64,000 nucleotides of DNA, from NCBI RefSeq assembly GCF_007829815.1, contig NZ_VIWT01000002.1:713274-777273 (forward strand), read 5' to 3'. Source of the DNA: Kitasatospora viridis (GTDB lineage: Bacteria; Actinomycetota; Actinomycetes; Streptomycetales; Streptomycetaceae). Position numbers and translations under genes: made by a program. This document shows positions 1-7,553 of the stretch, in pieces (the stretch's first letter is position 1; every line of letters begins with the position of its first letter). The notes under the pieces were generated by a model. The model saw nothing but the letters and a program-made list of their open reading frames with translations, was not told the DNA's origin and did not search any database.

Positions 1-225
1 CTGCGCGAGTACCGGATCCACCTGGGGTCGGGGAACATCCTGATGTCGCCGGGCGACCAGTACCTGTGCATCGTCCCCCGCAGCGCGGCCGACCCCGGAC
101 TGGCGCTGCCCTACGAGGGCGACGGGATGCTCGCGATCGTGCTGAGCAAGGCCCTGATGCTTGCCAGGGACAGCGAGATCACCGACCCGACGATCACCAG
201 TCAACTGGGCCGCGGCACCGGCTGA
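1..225 (+). CDS. DUF4132-family protein, C-terminal end (partial)
   Basis: The gene enters from the left edge; the last 74 codons are visible. The peptide contains the segments YRIHLGSGNILMSPGDQYLC and LPYEGDGMLAIVLSKALML followed by ITDPTI. I recognise these from memory as the C-terminal module of large DUF4132 proteins, which are often found beside MoxR-type ATPases and are of uncertain function. No start codon or N-terminal domain is in view, so nothing can be said of the rest. Its last 25 bases overlap the 3' end of the convergent NmrA-like gene. Confidence 0.75.
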   Translation: MREYRIHLGSGNILMSPGDQYLCIVPRSAADPGLALPYEGDGMLAIVLSKALMLARDSEITDPTITSQLGRGTG

Positions 226-1121
226 TCGAGCAACCGAGTACGCAGGGCGGCGGCGCCGCCCTCGGCGAGCCAGTCCGACAAGGTGCGCAGGCCGGGGTGG
301 ATGACGCGCAGGGCCTCGATGTCGGCGTGCCAGCGGTGGCCGGCCAGCCAGTGTTGGCGGGTGGCGGCGATCTGGGGGCTCAGGGCGGTGGCTTCGGTGT
401 GCGTCAACTGGTGGTAGTGCAGGGGGGTTCCGGTGGCGGCGACGATCGCGGCGACGGCTTCGGCCGGGGTCGGGGCGTCGCCGGCGAGCTCCAGGGTGCG
501 GCCGGCGAAGCGGTCGGGGTGTTCGAAGGCCAGGGCGGCGAACTCGGCGATGTCCGCCGGGGCGATGATCTGGAGCGGCTCGTCGGGCGGGAAGATGTGC
601 CGGTGGACGCCCTGGTCGAAGCCGTCGAGGCCGAGGCCCGGGAGCCCGAGGTAGTTCGTCATGAACCGCACCGGGCGCAGCACCGTCACCAGCTCGATCC
701 GCTCGCGCAGGTACTGCTCGACGCGCCGCTTGCCCGGCGCCGCGAAGGCCTCACCGCCGGTCGAGGCGACGCCGGTGAACACCGCCTGGCGTACCCCGGC
801 GGCCGCTGCCGCGTCGGCCAGGGCCCGGCCACGGGCGAGCTCCAGGTCCGGGCCGCCGCCGTCCGGGCGGTAGGTCGTCGGCGGGACGACGAAGAGTGCG
901 CTCGCGCCGGCCAGGGCGGGCAGCAGAGTTGACGGATCGTCAAAGTCGGCGACCGCCAATTCTGCTCCCAAGGAGTCGAGTTCAAGTGCGGCAGGTGCGG
1001 CCGGGTTGCGGACCAGTGCCCGGACCGGATGTCCGGCGGCCAGCAGGCGCCGCGCCGTCGCGCCGCCCTGCTTGCCGGTGGCACCGGTGACGGCCACAAG
1101 GGCAGTGCGTGTGGTGGTCAT
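201..1121 (-). CDS. NmrA-family NAD(P)-binding protein
   Basis: 306 aa. An N-terminal Rossmann fold with the NAD(P) motif G-ATG-KQGG at residues 13-20 follows directly on the first beta strand, as in NmrA/HSCARG and quinone-reductase-like atypical SDRs, which bind NAD(P) as redox sensors or reduce small molecules. I chose the internal ATG because GGGAGGAC lies just before it and the longer upstream reading frame would run through the divergent TetR gene. Length is normal for the family (about 280-310 aa). It lies head to head with the TetR-type regulator, the common regulator/target layout, so control by that regulator is a reasonable inference. The substrate is not predictable. Confidence 0.85.
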   Translation of the reverse strand: MTTTRTALVAVTGATGKQGGATARRLLAAGHPVRALVRNPAAPAALELDSLGAELAVADFDDPSTLLPALAGASALFVVPPTTYRPDGGGPDLELARGRALADAAAAAGVRQAVFTGVASTGGEAFAAPGKRRVEQYLRERIELVTVLRPVRFMTNYLGLPGLGLDGFDQGVHRHIFPPDEPLQIIAPADIAEFAALAFEHPDRFAGRTLELAGDAPTPAEAVAAIVAATGTPLHYHQLTHTEATALSPQIAATRQHWLAGHRWHADIEALRVIHPGLRTLSDWLAEGGAAALRTRLLDQPVPRPS

Positions 1122-1233
1122 GTCGTCCTCCCTGGTCCCGGACGGGATGGGTGCGGAGGTGCGGGGGTGCGACGGTCCGGGACATCTGGAAGACTCCAAC
1201 CCGATTGGCCGGTCGGACAAGGGGTTTCGTGAC
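1122..1233. promoter_or_regulatory. Divergent NmrA/TetR intergenic region
   Basis: 112 bp separate the two divergent starts, so both promoters and the regulator's operator should be here. GTCCG (about 1171) and CGGAC (about 1214) form a widely spaced inverted pair; I see no compact TetR-type palindrome. This is weak evidence for a specific operator. Confidence 0.3.
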
Positions 1234-2010
1234 ATGACGACTGCCACCGGCGGCGGGGACCGGGCCGCTGCCCGGCGCAACCGGGCCACCGTGCTGTCGG
1301 CCGCCGGGGAGGCGTTCGCGGAGCGGGGGCTCGACGTGCCGCTCAGTGAGATCGCCCGCCGGGCGGGGGTGGGCGCCGGCACCGTGTACCGGCACTTCCC
1401 CAGCAAACAGGCGCTGTTGGAGGCGGTGTTCGTCGGTCACCTGAGCGGCCTGGCCGCCTCCGGGGAGCGGCGGATGGCCGGGACCGTGCCGCCCGCCGAT
1501 GCGTTCTTCGGGCTGCTGCTGGAGGTGATCGAGAAGTCCCACCTGCGCGGTCACCTCTGCGATGTGCTGGCGGCGGACGCGAGTTGGCCGCGCCCGCTGC
1601 TCGCGGCCGCCTCCCTGCGGTTCCGCCGGGTGCTGACCGCGCTGCTGCACGCGGCCCAGCGGGCCGGCGGCGTGCGCCCCGACCTCGGCCTCGGCGACGT
1701 GCTCGCGCTCACGGTCGGCTGCGCCGCGATGCTCGACGCCCACCACGACCGGCGGGCCGGCCGACGGCTCGTCCGGCTAACCCTGGACGGGCTGCGAACG
1801 TCCGGTGCCGTCACGGAACACCGGCCGTTCCGTGACACCGGTGCCGGAAGCGGGGGCGCCGCGGGCTGCGAGGAGTGCGGTGCCCGGCTCACGCTCCGCC
1901 CCACCGGCCGGCCGGTGCGCTACTGCGGCGCCACCTGCCGCCAGCGGGCCCGGCGCCGACGGCTCGCGGGTTCGCACGATGGCAATCCGCCTGTAACGGA
2001 TGTCCATTGA
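1234..2010 (+). CDS. TetR-family regulator with C-terminal Cys4 motif
   Basis: 258 aa. The N-terminal TetR helix-turn-helix covers about residues 20-60, including the GVGAGTVYRHFPSK recognition region. The ligand-binding domain runs to about residue 190. Unlike ordinary TetR proteins (about 190-210 aa) it carries an extra 60-residue tail with C212-x2-C215 and C231-x3-C235 followed by a run of arginines, which looks like a small zinc ribbon. The start was chosen at the ATG that leads straight into the regulator domain. It is probably the repressor of the divergent NmrA-like gene and of itself. The tail could bind zinc or sense metal or oxidation, but this is inference from Cys spacing only. 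Confidence 0.85.
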   Translation: MTTATGGGDRAAARRNRATVLSAAGEAFAERGLDVPLSEIARRAGVGAGTVYRHFPSKQALLEAVFVGHLSGLAASGERRMAGTVPPADAFFGLLLEVIEKSHLRGHLCDVLAADASWPRPLLAAASLRFRRVLTALLHAAQRAGGVRPDLGLGDVLALTVGCAAMLDAHHDRRAGRRLVRLTLDGLRTSGAVTEHRPFRDTGAGSGGAAGCEECGARLTLRPTGRPVRYCGATCRQRARRRRLAGSHDGNPPVTDVH

Positions 2011-2035
2011 CCTGCTGGAACGGGCTTGCCACCAT
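2007..2035 (+). promoter_or_regulatory. Candidate sigma-70-type promoter for the ROK gene
   Basis: TTGACC and CACCAT are separated by 17 bp, about 100 nt ahead of the ROK start. The -35 overlaps the last codon of the TetR gene. The -10 is a weak match (only the second and last bases of TAnnnT), so this is tentative. Confidence 0.3.
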
Positions 2036-2134
2036 CGGGGCATGACCTTCGCGAGCTGTTGCCCTCCCCGGTAGCCACCCCCGGTGGCCACCGCGCAGGC
2101 CGTTGCCGAGCCTCGACCGGACCGAGGACCCACC

Positions 2135-3340
2135 ATGCCGCTCGCCATGCCGCTCGCACTCGTCGCCGATCCCACCCCGCCGCCCGTGGCCGACCGGCCG
2201 GAGGGCGCCACCGCCGTGCTGCGCACCGTGCTCGACCACGGGCCGGTCGGGCGCGGCGAACTCAGCCGCCGCACCGGGCTCAGCCCGGCGGCCGTCTCCC
2301 GCTACAGCGCCGACCTGGTGACGCTGGGTCTGGTGCGCGAAGCCGCCGCCGACCGGGAACCCGCCCGGCCGGGGCGCCCGCGCATCCCGCTGGAGATCGA
2401 CACCGCGCGGCACCTGGCCGCCGGGGTGCACATCGCCGGCCCGTGGCTGACCTTCGCGCTCACCGACCTGTGCGGCCGGGTGGTGGCCCACGAGCGGATC
2501 GCCAAACCGGCGGGCGCCGACGCGCCGTGGGTGGCCGCCCGACTGCCCGGCTTCCTGCGCCGCCACGCCGGCGGGCGCTCGGTGCTCGGGGTCGGCGCGG
2601 TCACCGGGGGCTGGGTGGACCCGGTGCTCGGGACCGTCGTGGAGAACGCGGCGATCGGCTGGCGCGGGGTGGCGCTGCGTCAGGAACTGGAGCGGACCAC
2701 CTGGCTGCCCGTGCACGTGGAGGGGCACGCGCACGCGCTCGCGCAGGCGGAGTGCCTGTTCGGCGCGGCGCGCGGCACCGACCTGGTGCACCTGTTCGTC
2801 GGCAACGTGGTGGACGCCGCCATCGTGGCCGGAGCCACCCCGCTGCGCGGCCGGCGCAACGGGGCCGGCGGGATCGCCCACCTGCCCGTGCCGGGGTCGA
2901 CCGAGCGCTGCCCGTGCGGCGCGGTCGGCTGCCTGCAGGCCACCGTCTCCGACCGGGCCGTGGCCGCGCGGGCGGTGGCGGACGGGGTGATCGACCGGCC
3001 CGACGTCCTGCTCCTGCTCGCCGCGGCCCGGGACGGCGACGCCCGCGCGCTGGACCTCTGCCGGACCCGCCTGCGTCTGCTGGCGGGCGCGGTGAGCCTG
3101 CTGCTCGACCTGATCAACCCGCAGGCCCTGGTGCTCACCGAGGCCGTGACCGTCTACCTGCCCGAACTGCTGCCGGAGCTGCACGCCGCCGTCGCGGCCC
3201 GCGGCACCCGGGCGGGGGAGGACGTGGTCCGCGTGGGCTCCTTCGGCACCGACACGCTGGCCGTGGCGGCGGCCGCGCCCGTGCTGGCGGCCGTCCACCA
3301 GGACCCGCTCGGGCTGCGCACCGCGCGGAGCGCGAGGTGA
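2135..3340 (+). CDS. ROK-family transcriptional regulator
   Basis: 401 aa. A winged helix-turn-helix (about residues 25-68, with GELSRRTGLSPAAVSRY) is followed by a ROK/actin-like ATPase fold. The zinc-binding ROK motif is present as C259-P-C261-G-x2-G-C266, with Gln replacing the usual Glu after the last Cys. The sugar-kinase phosphate loop is degenerate (VGNVVDAAI), so this is a regulator rather than a kinase. I chose ATG with GAGGA six bases upstream; a GTG 51 bases earlier is also open. It sits directly upstream of and parallel to the sulfonate operon, so it may regulate it, although ROK effectors are normally sugars. Confidence 0.85.
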   Translation: MPLAMPLALVADPTPPPVADRPEGATAVLRTVLDHGPVGRGELSRRTGLSPAAVSRYSADLVTLGLVREAAADREPARPGRPRIPLEIDTARHLAAGVHIAGPWLTFALTDLCGRVVAHERIAKPAGADAPWVAARLPGFLRRHAGGRSVLGVGAVTGGWVDPVLGTVVENAAIGWRGVALRQELERTTWLPVHVEGHAHALAQAECLFGAARGTDLVHLFVGNVVDAAIVAGATPLRGRRNGAGGIAHLPVPGSTERCPCGAVGCLQATVSDRAVAARAVADGVIDRPDVLLLLAAARDGDARALDLCRTRLRLLAGAVSLLLDLINPQALVLTEAVTVYLPELLPELHAAVAARGTRAGEDVVRVGSFGTDTLAVAAAAPVLAAVHQDPLGLRTARSAR

Positions 3341-3405
3341 GCACCATTACTTCCACGCCGTCAGAAAACCTTGTCGGCGCGGGGACCAGCCGGGAGACTT
3401 CACTC

Positions 3406-3501
3406 ATGGACGCACAGCGCAGGGCGACGATCAGGGCAGCCGCCGACCGGCAGCCCGTGAACGCCTTCCGCCTGCACCACTTCGCCGGTCTGGGCTGTTG
3501 A
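3406..3501 (+). CDS. Short ORF, candidate Cys leader peptide for the sulfonate operon
   Basis: A 31-codon ORF with a good ribosome binding site (GGGAGA, about 7 nt before the ATG). The peptide is basic, rich in Ala, Arg and His, and its only Cys is the last codon before the stop. Actinobacterial sulfur-assimilation operons are often preceded by short uORFs with terminal cysteines that sense cysteinyl-tRNA supply; position and terminal Cys fit that idea. I do not recognise the sequence as a known family member. It lies about 240 nt ahead of the substrate-binding protein gene, with a hairpin in between. Confidence 0.45.
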   Translation: MDAQRRATIRAAADRQPVNAFRLHHFAGLGC

Positions 3502-3564
3502 GCCGCTAGGCCGTTCAGGCAGGCCGTTCAGCCAGGCCAGCCAGGCGCGATCGCCGTCGCCGTC

Positions 3565-3638
3565 CTCCCGTGAATCTTCCGGGAGACCCGGTCGACACGC
3601 TCATCCGTCACGCCTTCGCACCGTCACGCCTTCGCACC
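3565..3638 (+). promoter_or_regulatory. Leader hairpin and 16-bp tandem repeat ahead of the sulfonate operon
   Basis: CTCCCG (3565-3570) and CGGGAG (3580-3585) can pair around a 9-nt loop. This is followed by two exact copies of GTCACGCCTTCGCACC (3607-3622, 3623-3638). The region 3502-3744 has no gene. With the short ORF upstream it could form an attenuator, but there is no U-run after the hairpin. Confidence 0.35.
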
Positions 3639-3744
3639 GTCATCTGGCACCCCTTCACCTCTTCACCTCTTCCACCCTTCGCTGACGCGTCCCCCCGTGC
3701 CGACGCGCGCCCCGCCGCGTCGCGCCCACCTCCCTAGGAGCACC

Positions 3745-4767
3745 ATGACCCCCCGTGCCGTCCGCCGTGCCCGCCCGCTCGCGCTGGTCGCGCTGCTGTC
3801 GCTGGTCGCCGCCTGCGGCACCAGCGCGAGCGCCGACAGCGCCACCGGCGGCGGGTCCGGGCAGCTGACCCTGCACATCGGCGACCAGGGCAAGTACCTG
3901 CAGACCCTGCTCGACACCTCCGGCCAGTCCCAGGGGCTCGGCTACCGGGTCGTCTTCGACCAGTTCAACAGTGGCCCGCTGGTCAACCAGGCGTTCGCCG
4001 CCGGTGCGATCGACCTCGGCGTGATGGGCGACACCCCCGCCATCTACGCCGCCGCCGCGGGCGTGCCGGTCGACGTCGTCGGGGTCAGCCACACGGTCGG
4101 CCCCGGCTACACCCTGGTGGCGCGGGCCGGCAGCGGCATCCACACCCTGGCCGACCTCAAGGGCCACAAGGTCGCCTACTCCAAGGGCACCGCCAACCAG
4201 GGCTTCCTGATCCAGGCACTGAACACGGTCGGCCTCAAGCAGCAGGACGTCACGGCCGTGGACGTGCCGCTGCAGAACGTCGGCGGGGTGCTGGAATCCG
4301 GCACGGTCGACGCCGCCACGGCCGCGCCGCAGGACCTGATCACCTACGACCGGGCGCACTCCGACGCGGTCTCGCTGATCAACGGTCAGCAGGTGTCCTC
4401 CGGCTACACCTTCTGGCTGGCCTCGCAGAAGGCGCTCGGCGACCCGGCCCGCCGCAAGGCACTGGTCGACCTGCTGGGCCGGATCGTCAAGGCGAACAGC
4501 TGGACCCGGAGCAACCCGGACCCCTGGATCGACGCCTACTACGTCAAGGTCAACAAGCAGACCCCGCAGGTCGGCAAGCTCGTCTGGCAGGCGTCGGGAG
4601 AGACGAAGTTCGTCCCGCTCGACGGCCAGGTGGTGGCCGCCCAGCAGCGCCAGGCCGACCTCTTCCTGGCCAACGGCCAGCTGCCCAAGAAGGTGGACGT
4701 CTCCGGCGAGTTCCCCGCCGACGTCCAGCGCGACTTCAACCCGGCCGTCGCGGCCGGCCAGAACTGA
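3745..4767 (+). CDS. ssuA: Sulfonate ABC transporter substrate-binding lipoprotein
   Basis: 340 aa. A type II signal peptide ends in the lipobox LVAAC (Cys near residue 24), so the mature protein should be lipid-anchored outside the membrane. The body is an SsuA/TauA/THI5-type periplasmic-binding fold, with FAAGAIDLGVMGDTPAIYA and the ADLKGHKVAYSKGTANQGF segment typical of sulfonate binders. AGGAG precedes the ATG. It is the first structural gene of an operon with two TauD-like dioxygenases, permease, ATPase and a flavin monooxygenase, which identifies the substrate class as alkanesulfonate or sulfate ester; the exact ligand is unknown. Confidence 0.88.
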   Translation: MTPRAVRRARPLALVALLSLVAACGTSASADSATGGGSGQLTLHIGDQGKYLQTLLDTSGQSQGLGYRVVFDQFNSGPLVNQAFAAGAIDLGVMGDTPAIYAAAAGVPVDVVGVSHTVGPGYTLVARAGSGIHTLADLKGHKVAYSKGTANQGFLIQALNTVGLKQQDVTAVDVPLQNVGGVLESGTVDAATAAPQDLITYDRAHSDAVSLINGQQVSSGYTFWLASQKALGDPARRKALVDLLGRIVKANSWTRSNPDPWIDAYYVKVNKQTPQVGKLVWQASGETKFVPLDGQVVAAQQRQADLFLANGQLPKKVDVSGEFPADVQRDFNPAVAAGQN

Positions 4768-4813
4768 CGGACCGTCACATCCCGGCCGTCACATCCCTGT
4801 AGAGGAGCCCCCC

Positions 4814-5770
4814 ATGAGTGACCTTTCGGTGCGCCAGGTCGCCGGCCACATCGGTGCCGACGTCGACGGCGTCGACCTCTCGCAGCCGCTGCCGCCCGAG
4901 TCGGTGCGGCAGATCAAGCAGGCGCTGCACCGCCACAAGGTGCTGTTCTTCCGCGGCCAGCGGCTCGACCACGCCGACCAGATCGCCTTCGCCCGCCAGT
5001 TCGGCGAGTTGACCTACGCGCACCCGCACGACGACGCGCCGCCGGTCGACCACCCGCAGATCTTCACCATCGACCCGCGCCGCTTCGAGGAGCGCTACGG
5101 GGCCGGGTTCCGCGATGAGTACCGCCGCCGCCAGTACAGCTACTTCGACGGCTGGCACACCGACGTCACCGCCGCGGTCAACCCGCCGGCCGCCTCGATC
5201 CTGCGCGCCGAAGTGGCGCCCGAGGTCGGCGGCGACACCCAGTGGACCAACCTGGTGGCCGCCTACCAGGGCCTGTCCGCGCCGCTGCGCGCCTTCGTCG
5301 ACACCCTGCGGGCCGAGCACCGCTACGGCGGGGCACGGGAGTTCGCCGCGGGCAGCGAGTACGCCAAGCGGATCGACAGCAACCTGCTGGTCGCCGTGCA
5401 CCCGGTGGTGCGGGTGCACCCGGAGACGGGGGAGCGGGCGCTGTTCGTCAACCCCGGCTTCACCAGCCACCTGGTGGGCGTCTCGGCCGCCGAGAGCCGG
5501 CGCCTGCTCGACCTGCTCTACGCCGAACTCACCCGCCCTGAGTACACCGTGCGGTTCCGCTGGGAGCCCGGGCACGTGGCCTTCTGGGACAACCGGGCCA
5601 CCGCCCACCTGGCGCCGCGCGACCTGGAGCACCTGGACGTGGCCCGCACCCTGCACCGGGTGACCCTGATCGGCGAGGTGCCGGTGGGCCCGGACGGGCG
5701 GGAGTCCGAGCTGGTGCACGGGCGGCCGTTCACCGCCGACCGCGTGGCCGGCGCCGTCGGCGCGGCCTGA
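4814..5770 (+). CDS. TauD/TfdA-family Fe(II)/2-oxoglutarate dioxygenase (first copy)
   Basis: 318 aa. The iron triad is visible: H115-x-D117 in the GWHTDV segment and distal H265 in DNRATAHLAP; an Arg cluster after it (R278, R282) is placed to hold 2-oxoglutarate. The family couples decarboxylation of 2-oxoglutarate to hydroxylation next to a sulfonate or sulfate, releasing sulfite or sulfate. GAGGAG precedes the start. It lies 46 nt after the binding protein and 32 nt before the permease, so it is cotranscribed. It differs from the second copy in this operon by an insertion near residues 85-110, suggesting a different substrate. Confidence 0.9.
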   Translation: MSDLSVRQVAGHIGADVDGVDLSQPLPPESVRQIKQALHRHKVLFFRGQRLDHADQIAFARQFGELTYAHPHDDAPPVDHPQIFTIDPRRFEERYGAGFRDEYRRRQYSYFDGWHTDVTAAVNPPAASILRAEVAPEVGGDTQWTNLVAAYQGLSAPLRAFVDTLRAEHRYGGAREFAAGSEYAKRIDSNLLVAVHPVVRVHPETGERALFVNPGFTSHLVGVSAAESRRLLDLLYAELTRPEYTVRFRWEPGHVAFWDNRATAHLAPRDLEHLDVARTLHRVTLIGEVPVGPDGRESELVHGRPFTADRVAGAVGAA

Positions 5771-5802
5771 GCCGGACCCGCCCGCAGAGAGGAGGACGAA
5801 CC

Positions 5803-6648
5803 ATGGCGACCACCGCCGCACTCGCGCAGCCGCCCGCCCCACTGGTCGACGCCGCCGGACTGAGCCGGCCCCGCCGTGCCCGGCTGCCGGTGCCGCGGCC
5901 CCTGCGCCGCCTCGCCGGACCGCTGCTCCTGGTGGCCCTGTGGCAGCTGCTGGGCAGCCTCGGCGAGATCGACCCGCGGGTGCTCGCCACCCCGGGCCAG
6001 GTGCTCGCCGCCGCCTGGGACCTGGCCCGCACCGGGGAGCTCGCGAGCAACCTGCTCGCCTCGCTGGTGCGGGTCGCGCAGGGCCTGGCGATCGGGGTGA
6101 CCCTCGGGGTGGTGCTGGCGGTGGCCGCCGGCCTGTTCCGGCTGGGCGAGGACCTAGTCGACTCCACCATGCAGGTGCTGCGCTCGCTGCCGGTCCTCGG
6201 GCTGCTGCCGCTGGTCATCATCTGGTTCGGCGTCGGCGAGGAACCCAAGGTCGCGCTGGTGGTGTTCGCCACCGTCTTCCCGGTGTACCTGAACACCTAC
6301 GCCGGGATCCGCGGGGTCGACGGCCGACTGGTCGAGTCGGCCAAGGTGTTGGGGCTCGGCCGGCTGGCCCTGATCCGCCACGTGGTGCTGCCCGGCGCCG
6401 TCCCCGGGTTCCTGGTCGGCCTGCGCTTCGCGCTCACCAGCTCCTGGCTGGTGATCATCATCGCGGAACAGCTCAACGCCACCAGCGGCATCGGCTACCT
6501 GATGAACCAGGCCCAGGCCTGGTACCGCACCGACATCATCGTGCTCGGCCTACTGATCTACGGGCTGCTGGGCCTGGGCGCCGACGCCGTGGTCCGCCTG
6601 CTGGAGCGCCGACTGCTCCGCTGGCGGCGCGGATTCGACGGAAACTGA
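5803..6648 (+). CDS. ssuC: Sulfonate ABC transporter permease
   Basis: 281 aa. After a hydrophilic Ala/Pro/Arg-rich N-terminus of about 38 residues there are about six membrane segments. The cytoplasmic EAA-type loop is visible as ESAKVLGLGRLALIRHVVLPGA, matching SsuC/TauC permeases (BPD_transp_1). GAGAGGAGGA lies before the ATG. The ATPase gene follows after 13 nt, so the pair should be made together and form the inner-membrane channel for the substrate delivered by the lipoprotein. Confidence 0.92.
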   Translation: MATTAALAQPPAPLVDAAGLSRPRRARLPVPRPLRRLAGPLLLVALWQLLGSLGEIDPRVLATPGQVLAAAWDLARTGELASNLLASLVRVAQGLAIGVTLGVVLAVAAGLFRLGEDLVDSTMQVLRSLPVLGLLPLVIIWFGVGEEPKVALVVFATVFPVYLNTYAGIRGVDGRLVESAKVLGLGRLALIRHVVLPGAVPGFLVGLRFALTSSWLVIIIAEQLNATSGIGYLMNQAQAWYRTDIIVLGLLIYGLLGLGADAVVRLLERRLLRWRRGFDGN

Positions 6649-6661
6649 GAGGAGTTGGACC

Positions 6662-7471
6662 ATGACGACGGCTACCACGACCGGACCGGTCGACACCGCT
6701 GACGCCCAGCCGGTGCAGGACATCGTGGGTACGGATCCCACGCCGGAGACCGCGGTGCTCGCCCGCGGCGTGCGCCGCTCCTTCGAGGGCCGCGAGGTGC
6801 TGGCAGGCCTCGATCTGCGGCTGGGGCGCGGCGAGTTCGTGGCGATGCTCGGCCGCAGCGGCTCCGGCAAGAGCACCCTGCTGCGCGCCATCGCCGGCCT
6901 CGACTCGGACTTCCAGGGGCAGTTGCTGGTGCCGCGGCGGCGCTCGGTGGTCTTCCAGGACCCGCGCCTGCAACCCTGGAAGCGCGTGCTGGACAACGTG
7001 GTGCTGGGCCTGCCCGGCCCGCGCGCCGAGAACCGGGCCCGCGGCCTGGCGGCCCTGACCGAGGTTGGCCTGGAGCAGCACGCCAAGGCCTGGCCGGTCA
7101 CCCTCTCGGGCGGCGAGGCGCAGCGCGCGGCGCTCGCCCGCGCCCTGGTCCGGGAGCCCGAACTCCTGCTGCTGGACGAGCCGTTCGGCGCACTCGACGC
7201 GCTCACCCGGGTCCGGATGCACGGCCTGCTGCGCGAGCTGTGCCGGCGGCACCGGCCGGCCGTGCTGCTGGTCACCCACGACGTGGACGAGGCGGTGCTG
7301 CTCGCCGACCGGATCGTGGTCCTGACCGAGGGCCGGCTGGGCACGGCCCACGAGGCCCGGGTGCCGAAGGAACGACCGCGCAGCCACCCGGAGTTCGCCC
7401 GGCTGCGGAGCGCCCTGCTGGCCGAGCTCGGAGTGCGCGAGGAACCGGCGGAGCCGGGCGAGCCCGGCTGA
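6662..7471 (+). CDS. ssuB: Sulfonate ABC transporter ATP-binding protein
   Basis: 269 aa. All ABC ATPase motifs are intact: Walker A GRSGSGKST (64-72), Q-loop Q99, signature LSGGE (148-152), Walker B LLLLDEP (about 168-174) and H-loop H206. About 30 extra residues precede the domain. The length and the short beta-sheet region (VVFQDPRLQPWKRV) fit the SsuB/TauB group. GAGAGGAG is positioned before the ATG. It energises the adjacent permease on the cytoplasmic face. Confidence 0.93.
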   Translation: MTTATTTGPVDTADAQPVQDIVGTDPTPETAVLARGVRRSFEGREVLAGLDLRLGRGEFVAMLGRSGSGKSTLLRAIAGLDSDFQGQLLVPRRRSVVFQDPRLQPWKRVLDNVVLGLPGPRAENRARGLAALTEVGLEQHAKAWPVTLSGGEAQRAALARALVREPELLLLDEPFGALDALTRVRMHGLLRELCRRHRPAVLLVTHDVDEAVLLADRIVVLTEGRLGTAHEARVPKERPRSHPEFARLRSALLAELGVREEPAEPGEPG

Positions 7472-7486
7472 CCGGGCCCCGGTCCA

Positions 7487-7521
7487 CCCCCTCCCGCCCC
7501 CTCCCACCCCCTCCCACCCCC
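7487..7521. repeat. Pyrimidine-rich 10-bp tandem repeat
   Basis: Three copies of CCCCCTCCC(A/G) plus a partial fourth lie in the 82-nt gap between the ATPase and monooxygenase genes. The repeat could slow transcription or vary in length; no function is evident. Confidence 0.7.
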
Positions 7522-7553
7522 GAACAACCCTGTGAACGAACGGAACACGCACC

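Noticed and set aside
1006..1233. N-terminal extension of the TetR frame
   Set aside because: It overlaps the divergent NmrA gene and has no TetR features; the ATG at 1234 fits the domain start.
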